DNA from: Panagrolaimus kolymaensis | Taxonomy: Eukaryota; Nematoda; Chromadorea; Rhabditida; Panagrolaimidae | Direction: 5' to 3' | DNA: 64,000 nt | Assembly (NCBI GenBank): GCA_028622995.1 | Contig: JAJQJQ010000043.1 | Coordinates: 1,798,001 to 1,862,000, forward strand | The notes under the pieces: generated by a model | The model's database searches: none | Seen by the model: the letters and a program-made list of their open reading frames with translations, nothing else | What the model was told of the DNA's origin: nothing | Shown here: positions 37,063 to 48,347 of the stretch, piece by piece | Layout: every line of letters starts with the position of its first letter | Position numbering within the stretch: the stretch's first letter is position 1 | Program-made: the position numbers and the translations under genes

Positions 37063-38309
37063 TAAATTTTTAAATTTGTAAAAATAATAAAAAAACTTTT
37101 TGTACAAATTCTTGTTTGATTTTGTGTTTTTCTATTTTTCAACAAATTTATTTTTGCTTCTTCATTTTTTATCAAAAAAACGAATAAAATCTTTTAAAAC
37201 AACATATTTACTTTTTTATGATTGAATATTACTACCAAAAAAAATAGGAAGTGCTTAAAATAATACGTCAATCGAAAAGGTTTTTTTTGAAATCAACTTG
37301 CATGAACGCGATTTTTAAAAAGAAAAACATACTTATTTATGTAAACATTCTTACGTTTATAAATAGTTAGTTTTGACCGTTATCAGTAAAAGAAGAAAAA
37401 AACCATAAAAATGTTAAGAGTATGGAAAGCAAGCGTATCTAACTTTATTCAAAAAACATAAACAACCGAAGAAGAAGCAAGCAAGCCATCAAAAACCAAA
37501 AAGGAAGTATCAGCAAAAAAACATGGTACACTTTTTGCAGCAATAAAAAATAAATGCAAATCAAAAAAGGAAGCATATTTTTTTTAAATTGTCTGCAATT
37601 CATTTTTCATTTAACCTTTTTTCCTTTCATTCTTATTTTTCCTTCGCCAAATAAAAAAACAAGTTCGTAAAAAATGAATTTTGTTCGATCAAAATGAAAA
37701 AAAGTTTCTAGAATTGGAACAATAGAGAGAAGATTAGCATGGCACCTGCAAAACAACGATGACACGCAAATTCTTGAAGGGTTTCCAAAAATTTGACTTC
37801 TTTTTTTTAAATATATTTTAAAATTATTGCTTTTTTTAACCAAAATTTGTTTTGGTAAATTTCTTGAATTTTTACTTTATATTTTTTTATGCTTAAATTT
37901 TTCAAAATTCATTTGTATTTAAAGTTTAAGAACTTTTTTTACTTGTACACATACGTCTTTTTTTTGTCTTCACACTGATAAAGGGAATGTGAAAAGAGAG
38001 GTGATTTTAATACTTTTTCTTGTCGTGCACCTTACATCGAATGTGTATGTATATGCCTTTAATATATTTTTTAAGCTATTTTCCAAAAAAGCTTAAAGAA
38101 TTTTTTTATTTCCAACGAAAGTCGTCGAAAAGTGAAAAAAAAAATCAAAAATAATCGGTTTATTTTTTTGCCAAACAAATTTTTACCAAAGGATTTGGTA
38201 TTAAAAAAAAGAGATAGAAATTTAACAACTTTTTTAAGACGAAGAAAAATTTTTTTAGCTCAAGTTTTTCATTTTGGAAAAAAGGTATTTGTCGAGTGGT
38301 GGCAAAAAA
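37063..38309. other. Divergent intergenic region between receptor copy 2 and its secreted paralogue
   Basis: The two genes are transcribed away from each other from this 1.25 kb interval, so it should hold both promoters. Apart from the U6-like sequence at 37706-37790, only A/T tracts are evident. Confidence 0.5.
37706..37790 (+). pseudogene. U6 snRNA pseudogene
   Basis: The sequence tracks U6 snRNA through AATTGGAACAATA, GAGAAGATTAGCATGG, a CCTGC region, GATGACACGCAAATTC, TTGAAG and TTCCAAAAATTT. It departs at functional sites: the ACAGAGA box reads AGAGAGA, a few bases are inserted near the U4-pairing/internal stem region, and the 5' stem-loop sequence is not recognisable. The ACAGAGA box pairs with the 5' splice site and is almost invariant, so this copy is unlikely to be functional. 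A nearby T run follows. Confidence 0.8.
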
Positions 38310-39318
38310 ATGAAATTTCTTAATTTCATGGTTGGAATTTTTGTTGTTACTTTTTTATTAGTTTCAAAATGTGAAGCAGCAGAAAATTCTGAAACTTTAG
38401 TCATTTTTAGTTTCAGCGATAAAGTCACAAATGTTTTTTATTATTTAAATTATTTTGCTGAAGTTAGTCTCTTTTTTCAAACAAAAATAAAATTTCTCAA
38501 ACTACCGAGTTTTTTTAGTTCACTCAACTTGCATCAAAGTATTTTCCAATTAATTTATTAAATGACCCAGTTCAAGTTCACTTTGGTAATCATAATGCTA
38601 CGGATCTCATTTCTAAAGCTGATTACACTAATATCACGGCAGCCATCATCGTTTTACAACATAATCAGGAATTTATTGAGGTAAATAAAATTTGAATAAC
38701 TTTAAAAAAATCCACAAAATCCAAATATTTATTGAAACAAAATTTTTTTTAAAAAAATGAATGAAAAGTTTCCAAAAATCCTGATTTTCTTTTCGTGACA
38801 AATTTTATTTTACCATATTTTTAACAAACTTTTTTTTCATTCCAAAATTAAATATTTTTTTTACGTTTTTTAATGTAATTTTTTTAGAACACCACTACCG
38901 AAGTCAAAATCAAGCCAAAATTACCATGCAAGGATACTGTAAGTTTTTCATCCACAAAACAAAAGCATTTTTATTATTAAACATTCTTTTTGTTGCAGAT
39001 TGTTTGCAAATTATTTAGAGAATTCTTTAGTTATTCTCGAGAACCATCAACCAAATTAAATCTTATTATTGTTTCGGATGTTTGCCCAGATTCAAGCAAC
39101 TTTGAATCATTCCAAAAACGTGCAAATAAAAAAAATTCTGTTCCAACCACGTATTTGATTACTAAAGCCAAAGATGGGTAAAAAATAGTTTTTTCTTTTA
39201 ATTTATGAAAATTAATAATAGTTTTTTTAGGAAAAAAAGTTGCAAAGATACGAATGAATTTATTGATTATCAAATTAATCCAACCCAAAATCTCAAAGAC
39301 ATGGCAAAGGAACTTTAA
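38310..39318 (+). CDS. Secreted kinase-less paralogue of the receptor ectodomain
   Basis: Five exons (38310-38462, 38519-38680, 38888-38938, 38999-39177, 39231-39318) encode 210 residues. The signal peptide (FMVGIFVVTFLLVSKCEAAE) precedes ETLVIFSFSDK, the same opening as both nearby receptors. The block KLNLIIVSDVCPDSSNFESF matches KLNLVVVSDVCPDQSNF of copy 2. Intron phases (0,0,0,2) equal those of the first introns of copy 1. The gene stops with TAA in exon 5, so it has no transmembrane helix or kinase. It is on the opposite strand, head to head with copy 2. It could be a soluble competitor or partner of the receptors, or simply a truncated duplicate; the intact frame and signal peptide favour an expressed gene. 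Confidence 0.82.
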
Positions 39319-39428
39319 AAATATATGAGAGATTTCCATTTTTTTTAATTAATAAAAAATAATTTATAATTTCAAAGCTTTAAATAAAAATGTTTTATAA
39401 TGTTTTTAAAAAATAAAAAAAGGATAAC

Positions 39429-39500
39429 TTCCCTAACGGGGAATCGAACCCCGGCCGCCTGGGTGAAAACCAGAAATCCTAACCACTAGACCATTAGGGA
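39429..39500 (-). tRNA. tRNA-Glu (TTC)
   Basis: On the minus strand the acceptor stem TCCCTAA (from 39500) pairs with TTAGGGA (to 39430). The D arm reads GGTCTAGTGGTTAGG and the anticodon loop TTTTCAC, giving anticodon TTC. The T arm GGGGTTCGATTCCCC is perfect and supplies the B box GGTTCGATTCC. No intron is present. Confidence 0.96.
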
Positions 39501-40493
39501 GGCATACGAATAAAATATTTCACCAATTATAAAGAAAGGAAAAAATAAAATGGGAAGAAACCAAATAAATGGCAACAATCTTTGCTTTTAGAAAAGAAAG
39601 AACAAAAAAAAATTGGCGATAGTAGGTGCATTTTCTTGCTCTTATTTCGAAGTCAAAAAAATGTCTCTGGTAGCTTTGGAATAAATCATGTTTAGGGCGA
39701 AATATGTAAATTTTAAAAAAGCAATAAATGTATTTTTTATTTTTATTATTCAAAAATGAAATAAAAAAAGATGAAAAAATCCCAAATCAATTAAACATCA
39801 AAACTTTTTTGGTTAAACAAAACAAATTAAAATCGAGGTTTCAGTTTTTTTTCTAAGACAAAAAAAAATAAAGGCCGAAAAGGCGGCGGCGATAAAGAAG
39901 ATGACAAAATTAAATGAAGAAAAAGAAAAAATGGATGAAGTAGACTCAAAATAATTATTATAAATAATAATAAAAAAAATGGTTAATAAATGAACAGCGA
40001 GAGAGAAAAAAAACTTAACGAAATTATAATAATTATAATAATTATAATTTTAAAAAAAGAGAGGGAAAGAAGAGATCTGAAACACAAAAACAAATACAAA
40101 AATCAAAGTTTTAAATAAAAAACACTACTAACAAATAAAAAAACAAAAGTGTAAGTCATCCTCATTTTATAATTATAAAAAAAAATAAATCCATAATTAA
40201 TTACTACAGTAGAAAAAAAACTTAATAAAAAAAGTTACAAAAAGATATGAATGAAGTTTCTAAACAATAATAATGTAAAACATTTTTTTTGTTTTTTTTT
40301 TGTTGGATAAAAAAAATGGAAGAAGTTTTTTTTTAAATTAAAAATGAGTGAGTCTTTAAAAAATTTCAAGAAGTAAAATATAAATAAGAAAATGAATGCC
40401 TGAGAAAAAACATTTTATAAAAAAACACTTAAAAAAAGTAACATTTTTTTTTTTGGCTGGAAAAATACTTATTTATTTGTTTAGTTTTTTATT
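39501..40493. other. Intergenic stretch, A-rich, nothing recognised
   Basis: A-rich on the plus strand, with short tandem runs such as AATTATAAT near 40021-40050. No supported gene on either strand. Confidence 0.5.
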
Positions 40494-42402
40494 TTATTCG
40501 GCAGCTTCAGTAGCTTCAGGAGATTTTTGTGAAACAGCATCATCAACTTCCATGCCTTCTTCTCCTTCTTCTTCATCGTGACTTTCTTCTGATTCACTTT
40601 CACCATCTTTGGCGGCGGCCTTTCTCTTTTTTGCTGGAGGTTTACGAGGACTGGTTCTTGTGGGTTTAGTTGCGGCTTTGCCTCCACGACCTCGGCCACG
40701 GCCTTTAGCACCTCGTCCACGAGTTGCTGCACTTTTGCCTCCTTTTTTACCATATTCTTGATCTCCTTCAGCTTCATCCAAATCTTCTTCAGATTCTTCA
40801 TCATCAGTTTTTTGTGGGCCACGTTTTGCACTACGTCCACCACCACTTGCTGCAACAGCTGTACCACCAGAAGGTTTACGACCAACTGCAGCACCTCGGC
40901 CGCTGCCACGTTTACTTCCTCGTCCACGTTTGGATAAATTAACATCGCCTAATTCTTCATCATCCATTAATGCAACAACTATAAAAAAATTATTTAAATT
41001 TTTTTATATTCTTAAATTAATTTTGTAACTTGCCTGTGGCAGTGTCAGGATTAGCATAATCAACTTTAGCTCGAGTGGATCGTCTTGGGCGTGATAATCC
41101 AGCGGGTGGTGAACCTTCTTTATTACTACTTTCATCAGCTGTTGCTGCTTCTTTGGTGGCAGTAGTAGTTTTAGATTCAGTTGTAGCAGCTGGAGCTACT
41201 TTTCGAGGAGTTGGAGTTCGAGTGGATGCAGCAGCTGAAGCTCCACGGCCTCGACCTCGTCCTCTTCCACGACCACGGCCTCGTCCACGTCCGCGTGAAG
41301 GGCCTGCTGCTTTTTCTTGTGGTTCATCTTCATGTTCTTCTTCTTCGCCTTCTTCACCTTCTTTTTCTTCCGAATCTTTTTTATCTTTATCGCCATCGCC
41401 TCCTTCACCTTCTTCCTTTTGTTGTTCATCTTCATCCATATCATCGGCATTTTGGCACATCCATTTAGGCAAAGATTTTTTCTATAACAAAAAAATATTT
41501 TATTGAAATATATTTTTTTGTTTGGGTCAAAAAGCTATTATTACCTTTTCATCTTTCTTTTCATCTGATTTACTTTCAGATGAAGATTCTTCTTTGGTTT
41601 TGTCTTCTGATTTTTCATCTTTGGAACTTTCACCACCTTTTTTATCTGATTTATCATCTTTCTTTCCTTCTGATGATGGATTTTCCTTTTTATCATTATC
41701 AGATGAAGCCTTTTCTCCGCTATCATCACTTTTACGAAAAACTGATGAAACCATTGAAGCTGAAGAATTAACTGCGGATTTAACCATAGAAGCTGAAGAA
41801 ACAACCGCATCAATAGCTTTCGCTGCACCAGCTGAAACTGAAGATGCAACAGCTTCAACAACTTTTTCACCATCAGTTTTTTCATGGGGTTTTTCTTCCT
41901 AAAAATTATTCAATAATTTTTTATTTTTTTTAAGTATGGTCAAACAAACCTCGGGTTTAGATGATTTTTCTTCCTTTTTATCCTTGGCTTTACTGTCTTT
42001 GTCACCAGAAGAGGATGATTTACTTGGTTCTCCATTAGTTTTATCATCTTTACTTTCATCTTTTTTATCCTTTTCCTTTTCTTTATCCTTATTCTTGTCA
42101 GCAACGTCCTTCTTTTCAGAAGAAGTATCATGCTTTTTATCGGACGAAGATGAAGTATCAGATTTTTTTTCTTCGCCTCCTTTTTCACCTGATTTATGGG
42201 AAGAAGAAGATTCATCTTTGCCGCCATTTTTTACGCTTTCTTGGGATGATTTCTTTTCTGCAAAATTTTTTAATAATGAAAATTAATTAATTTAAAAAAG
42301 AAATTAAAATAAGAAACCTTCTTTTTCGGAAGTCTTTTCAGAAGTCGTCTTGGAAGATTCCTTTGAATCGCCATGATGTTCTTGGGGTTTGGGAGATGAC
42401 AT
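40494..42402 (-). CDS. Highly charged, disordered RG-repeat protein, probably nuclear
   Basis: Five exons (42402-42318, 42257-41950, 41898-41545, 41481-41034, 40978-40494) give 559 residues; I do not recognise the family. The first half is Lys/Ser/Asp/Glu-rich and low in complexity. A short hydrophobic/Ala-rich patch (VEAVASSVSAGAAKAIDAV) lies near 140-170. Then comes KKSLPKWMCQ and a long acidic run. A pure Arg-Gly repeat follows, about nine RG units. The C-terminal third alternates RGRG patches, acidic clusters and basic PPAKKRK, which looks like a nuclear localisation signal. RG repeats bind RNA or DNA, and RGRP-type hooks bind AT-rich DNA. A nuclear, chromatin- or RNA-associated role is inferred from composition only. 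The last intron must be GC..AG to keep the frame. Confidence 0.72.
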
Positions 42403-44068
42403 TCTATAAAATAATAATATTGTTGTAAAAAAAATTAACTAATCATCATAAAAAAAATTATATGGGTGGAATAAGTAAATAAAAAAATATATATATTTAT
42501 GGGATGGACAAAAATAAATAAATAAAAAAATATAGCTTTCTTTCTTTCTGTGTTTTTTTTTTGAGAAAAGCAACAAAACATAAAACTTGTGTATCAAAAT
42601 AAAGAAAAGAAAAGTCGCGAAACGCCACAAAAAAGAAAAAAAAAACTAAAGCATTTTTAGTTAAAGCAAAAAAAAATTTAAATAAATAAACGAAATAAAT
42701 TTAAATATTGCATAGAAAATATAATAATAATAATAATTTTTTTCAAGGTTATTAGAAGATTGAATAAAAAAAGTAAAATGAATTTTAGCAACGCGTTAAA
42801 TATTATTTATATTAAAAAAAATAATATTTTGTAACACACTTCATAGATCATTTGCAAGTAAAGTTTTTTTTGAGCGCCAAAAAAAGCTATTTTATTTTTC
42901 TTTCTCTCTCTTTGGTTGCTGCTTTTCTTAAAAAGGGGAAAAAGGCAAAAACAAGCAAGCAAGCAAGGAAGGAAAGAATCCAAAACACTGCTACAAACAA
43001 TCAACGACGATGATGACAACCCGACGATGCAAAACACACAATGCATTTCATGCGGCGTGTATGAGTGTGTTTGTCCATGAAAAAAAATATAATGAAAAAA
43101 AGCAAGCTAAACAAAAATAAAAATGCGCGTCCTTTTTATTTTTCTTCTTCTTTTTAGTTGGTCGGTCGACGTTGTTGGCGCTTGTTTGTGCTAAATATAT
43201 TTTTTTATTTAAGGCAATGAAGTAAGGAAATGAAAATAAGTTTGTCGTTTGTCTTGCTTGATGACTGACTTTGACTTGCAAAAAGGAAAGAAACAAGCAA
43301 GCAAAAATAAATTTAAAAAAATATAGGGAGAAAGAAAAATAAAATAAAAATAAAGAAGATAACTGATGATGAGCGAACGAACGAACAACGAGCGTAAGAA
43401 AGGCGGGAAAAAACCCAAGCGCGAAGCAAGCATAGTATCTTTGGTTGGCCAGCCGCCAAACTCCATTACGGTTTATGAATATTGAAAATCAGGGGTTTCG
43501 TTGAATAAAAAATTTTTTTTCTCCTATGCATGTGGGAACCACTGCTGCCGCTGCTGCCACTCACTTGTTCGTTCGTTGGTTCTTCGAATAAAAGAACAAA
43601 AAAAAGAAGGGAAGAAAAAGAGAAAAAAAAGTGGGGAAAAACCTTTCTTTCTTTTCTGTTGTGTCTCCCATTATTTTATTTTTGTTTTTGTCTTTGAAAC
43701 ATTTTTTTTTGCTTCGTTTGAATGCTGCTTTGTTATGAAATAAAAAAAATGCGAGGGCGCATATAATAATGAAATTTTTGTACGATTTTTTTTTCTTATT
43801 CTTCTAATGAGACATGTGCCAGAGAGAAAAGTATCATAAATTTCATCACATTTAAGATTTATGGGGCACTTTTAAATTTGTGTGTTATTACGATGTAATA
43901 AGGTCGACGTCAACTAGGAAAGGGAAAAAAAATATACATTTATTCATCGTGCTTTTACTTTAATTTTTTTTTTGTCGCGGTATTTTTTGTCCATGACTTA
44001 AAAATAATAATTATTATAGGTATATATATATATTAGCAGTAGTAGAATTAGTAGCAACAACAACAACA
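42403..44068. other. Divergent intergenic region with simple-sequence tracts
   Basis: Separates the minus-strand charged protein from the plus-strand cyclin, so it should hold both promoters. It contains short simple repeats (AAGCAAGCAAGCAAGGAAGG near 42950, GAACGAACGAAC near 43370). Just upstream of the cyclin are TATATATATA and CAACAACAACAA. No further gene is supported. Confidence 0.5.
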
Positions 44069-45274
44069 ATGCCGCCTCGAGCTGCTTCACATAAACTTCT
44101 TCAACGACGTTTACGTCGTACAATGAATTATGGTCAACTTAGAATGGATAATTTAACTATGCCATTATCAGGTAAATTATTCTATTAGGAATTCCACAGA
44201 AAACTTAAGTTTTTATTTTATAGAAATGGTTGTTGATTATTTTGATCGTCATAATCCATTTGATTATTTGGATATTGGATATGCATCTAAACTTGCAAGG
44301 TAATTAATTTCTAGAATTATTAAATAAACCCAACTAATTTTGGTTTATTTTATTTTAGAGATGGCTGTGTTGATCCAACAACCCTCATAGTTGCTATGGT
44401 TTATGTGGATAGATTGCGTCGAGCAAATCCCGAATATTTCATTGAAACATCCCCTGAAAATTTGTATTTATCCGCGTTAGTAATAGCGGGGAAATTTCTT
44501 CAAGATGGTGGATTAGATGAATATATTTGGAATGATGAATGGGCCCAATGTTCTTCAAGAACTATTCAACGAGTAAACGAGCTAGAATTAGAAATCCTTT
44601 GCAAAATTGATTGGAATTTGCATATATCGGAAAATGATTTTAAAGATGCCGTAGATTCAGCTGAACAATGGATAGCTTTGCGATCTCTTAAAAAGCATAA
44701 ATTTTTGACTTACAATGATATAACAATTTTGGCTAAAAAATGGGATGCATCATGGAAGCAAATTAAAATGCTGTTTACATACACCAGTGCCATATCTGCA
44801 ACATATCTTGGAACTCTTTATCTTGCCCTTCTTTGTGCAACTTTTCATCAACAATCGAATCTCATCATCACCAACGAAGTTCTTACTACAGCTAATAATT
44901 TATATTCTCAAAAAACAGATTTGGAAGCAACAACAACAACGAATTCGAACGAATCAATCTCATCATTATCGACGACAACTTATAATCTCAATGACTTTGT
45001 AGTAATTAGTGAATATAGCAACAACAACAACAACGAACATAGCCTTTCTAATGACGCCCCAGCATCTGATGCCCATCTTGTTGTTAATGATTCATGTGCG
45101 AATGATTATTCAAAAATCGTACAACAAAAACAGCAACAAAAAAAGTTTATTATTCCAAATTTTCAAAAATTTATTTTACGCCATCAACCTTCTTCCTCTT
45201 CTTCAGTTGGTTATAAAAATCCTTTTGAACAAGAAAATGAACATCAAAGAAGAAAAGAAATTGAATGTTATTAA
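44069..45274 (+). CDS. CNPPD1: CNPPD1-like cyclin (Pho80/PAS1-type) membrane protein
   Basis: Exons 44069-44171, 44224-44299 and 44359-45274 join to 364 residues. The cyclin region at about 35-190 has DYFDRHNPFDYLDIGYASKL, CVDPTTLIVAMVYVDRLRRA and LYLSALVIAGKFLQDGG. It continues with NDEWAQ and RVNELELEILCKIDWNL. This series matches vertebrate CNPPD1 (cyclin Pas1/PHO80 domain-containing protein 1), a poorly studied cyclin-fold protein. A hydrophobic segment ISATYLGTLYLALLCATF near residue 240 fits the membrane segment of that family. The rest is Asn/Ser/Thr/Gln-rich and probably disordered. No kinase partner can be inferred from the neighbourhood. Confidence 0.82.
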
Positions 45275-46438
45275 TAAATAAAAAAAAAAAACATTTTTGT
45301 TGTTGTTAGGAACCCCCAAAAAAAAATAAATATCAATTTGCTGCTATCGTGCTTGTTTTTTTTTTCTTTAAATTTTTTTATACTCAATACGGAAAATTAT
45401 CTATGAAATAATAAACTGGTTTTTCTTTTAACTAACTTTCGAGATAGTCTAACATGCATAAATCGAATGGAAACATTCATTTTTAAACTTAAAGAAAATT
45501 CAAAGAAAGAAAGATAAGAAAAATTTTTAGCCGAACATAATTATTTAATGTATACCAAAATGAACAACAAACACTTCAACAGAAAAAAAAAGCTTTTAAA
45601 TTGCTATTCGGTAATAAAAATGAGATTGTTGTCAAAACTCTTAAATCATTTAGTATTAGTAAACATAAAAAAAAGAAGTAATTGCGAAGTCTAAAAAATT
45701 TTACAAAGTCTCAAACTCAAATCAAGAAGAAAAAATACAATAAATGCAATTTTAAAAAATGGAAGAACCTTCGTAGAGTTCAAAGAGGCAAAGCCAATTT
45801 GGGACGGGACACAACATAATATCATACTTCAGTGTTGGAAGTTATTATCTTCTGTTTTTTATCTTATCCAAAATTAATGAATAAGTTTGCCATCGACAAA
45901 TAAACGATGGATGTTACCGCGTTTCAAACATTTTCAAAGACTCATAAACTTTTTTTTTATCATTTTTTTGTGTGTTTCATTTACTATGTATCCTATTGTT
46001 GTGTCGTTGAATCTTTCCTCAAAAAGTATGTATCTTCAATCAATGAAGAAAAAAAAGCAATCGTAAAAATTGTTAGAAAAAAAAAAGTTGTTTGATTATT
46101 TACCAAATTTTTTTTTGGTTTTTATCTTTCCCGCTCTTCATCGAATGGAGAACACTCAACGCAACAAAAAGTTCCCTCAAAAGTTTGCCTTGTTTTTGTT
46201 TTCCCATATTTTTTTTTTGTTAGACCATTGCCACTTTTTTTTGCTCTTTCCTTCCAATAATATTTTTTTCTCAAAAAAATTGATTAAATATAGGTAATCC
46301 AATTAATCCTAATGCTTTATTACTTCCTTGTAACAATGTTTCCACGTTTATCTCAATCTTTTCCGTATTTTTGTTAATCCTAAATTTGTACTTTTGCCTT
46401 ATTTTCTTTGCTAATGGCCTCCATTTTTTAGAAACATT
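45275..46438. other. Intergenic stretch upstream of dyskerin gene
   Basis: Contains the 3' flank of the cyclin gene and the upstream region of the dyskerin gene. The acceptor-like TTTTTTAG ending at 46431 suggests SL trans-splicing or a 5' UTR intron eight bases before the start codon. No other gene or repeat supported. Confidence 0.5.
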
Positions 46439-48053
46439 ATGGGAAAATCTAGCAAGAAACAACTTACGGCTGAACAAATTGCTGTAAGTTTATCATTTTT
46501 CAATCACTTTGGTCTAACATTTCTTCAATTTTAGGAAACTCAACAAGAAGTAGCTCATGCCGTTCAACCATCAACTAAAGGTCCAAAGCTTTCCGCTTCT
46601 GATTGGCCTCTTTTGCTCAAGGTATTTTTTGTTGCTCTATTTAAACTCTTTTTTATATATTATGTTTGGTTTTAGGGTTATGACAAACTCAATACGCTGA
46701 CTTCTCATTTTACACCTTTGATTGAAGGAAATTCACCTCTTCAACGTTCATTAAAGGATTATCTTAGTGCTGGATGTATCAATCTTGATAAGCCTTGCAA
46801 TCCATCAAGTCACGAAGTTGTATCATGGGTAAAGAACATTCTTCGAGTTGAAAAAACTGGTCATTCTGGTACTTTGGATCCTAAGGTTTGTTATATTCCA
46901 TCATATTCAAAGCTAATATTTTGATATTTTTATAGGTCTCTGGAGTGTTGATCGTTTGCATTGATAAAGCAACTCGTTTGGTTAAATCTCAACAAAGTGC
47001 TGGTAAAGAGTACGTCTGTGTTTTTCGTCTTCATAGTGGCGTCAAAGATACCAAAGTGATTAATCAAGCTCTCGAAAAGGTGTGCATATTTCTTCTTTTG
47101 AACTTCCATTAACTTCTTTTACTTTTAGCTTGTCGGTGCACAATTCCAACGTCCTCCACTTATTTCAGCTGTTAAACGTCAATTGCGTATTCGATCAATC
47201 TATGATTTCAAACTGTTTGATTATGATGCTGATAAACATATGGGTGTTTACTGGGTCAAATGTGAATCAGGAACTTATGTTCGTACTCATTGTGTTCAAC
47301 TTGGAATTCTTCTTGGTACTGGAGCTCACATGGAAGAACTTCGTCGAGTTCGTTCAGGTGTTACATCAGAAAATGATCATGTTGTTACTATGCACGATGT
47401 CATGGACGCTCAATATCTCTATGATCACAACAAAGATGAAACTTATTTGCGACGAATTGTTCGACCTCTCGAATCTCTTCTTATTGGACATAAACGTATT
47501 ATCATGAAAGATTCAGCTGTAAGCTTTTGTTGTATTCTCCATGCCTCTTTACATGTTTTCTTGTTTTAGGTAAATGCTATTTGTTATGGAGCTAAAATTC
47601 TTGTTCCCGGTATTCTCCGATTTGAAGATGGCATCGAACTTAACCAAGAAATTGTTCTCGTTACTACCAAAGGAGAAGCTATCTGTTTAGGTATCATGCT
47701 CTCTTTCCTTTTTCATATATCATTGATTCTTTTTTTCAGCTATTGCTCAAATGACTACCTCATCTATTGCATCTCTTGATCATGGTATTGTTGCTAAAAT
47801 TAAACGTGTCATCATGGAACGTGATACATACAGTCGTAAATGGGGTCTTGGTCCATATGCAGCTAAAAAGAAGGAACTCATCACAAATGGACTTCTTGAT
47901 CCACATGGTAAACCAAATTCTAAAACACCTGAAGGATGGACATCTGTTTATCATTATGTTAATGGTGGTAACAAAGCTGATGTACCAAAAAAATCAAAGA
48001 AAGAAAAAGAAGTTGTTAAACAAGAAGTTGAAGAAGATGACGATGATGAATAA
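46439..48053 (+). CDS. DKC1/CBF5: Dyskerin/Cbf5, box H/ACA RNP pseudouridine synthase
   Basis: Catalytic subunit of H/ACA ribonucleoproteins, which isomerise uridines in rRNA and snRNA in the nucleolus. Exons 46439-46483, 46535-46621, 46676-46885, 46936-47079, 47129-47518, 47570-47690 and 47740-48053 join to 436 residues. The start MGKSSKKQ lies shortly after an acceptor-like TTTTTTAG. The TruB-type catalytic loop [13 protein letters not shown] places the active-site Asp at 112. YVCVFRLHS and [12 protein letters not shown] are family-specific, as is [12 protein letters not shown]. The PUA domain covers about 285-365 ([16 protein letters not shown]), followed by [13 protein letters not shown]. 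The tail is a Lys/Glu stretch ending DDDDE. All canonical parts are present, with six short introns. Confidence 0.97.
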
Positions 48054-48347
48054 TAATTTGTTTGATCTTCTATTGTTGTTATGTTTTTAAATTGTTGATT
48101 TATTTTTTTATTTGAGTTTTGTTGCGACTAGAATATTGTAACATTTTAAAGGATTTTTACCTCTATAATGTTTTTGATGATGTTTCTTATAATAAATATA
48201 AAATGTTTTTGTTTATTGGATGCATGTATTGACTTGGAATCTTTTCGCGCGCTTATGTTTAGCAAATTGTACCGTTGCTTTTGACTTTTCTTTAAACATT
48301 AAAGCTTTTATTGATGGAGCTACAGTATACTTTACAAAGATTAAAAA

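Noticed and set aside
41075..41902. Long open frames on the plus strand opposite the RG-repeat gene (Pro/Arg- and Ser/Phe-rich)
   Set aside because: They are mirror images of low-complexity Glu/Ser/Lys and Arg-Gly codons on the minus strand, which has consistent splice sites and a plausible start and stop.
44049..44068. CAACAACAACAA before the cyclin start codon as a specific regulatory site
   Set aside because: Simple trinucleotide repeats are common in this sequence, and nothing marks this one as functional.
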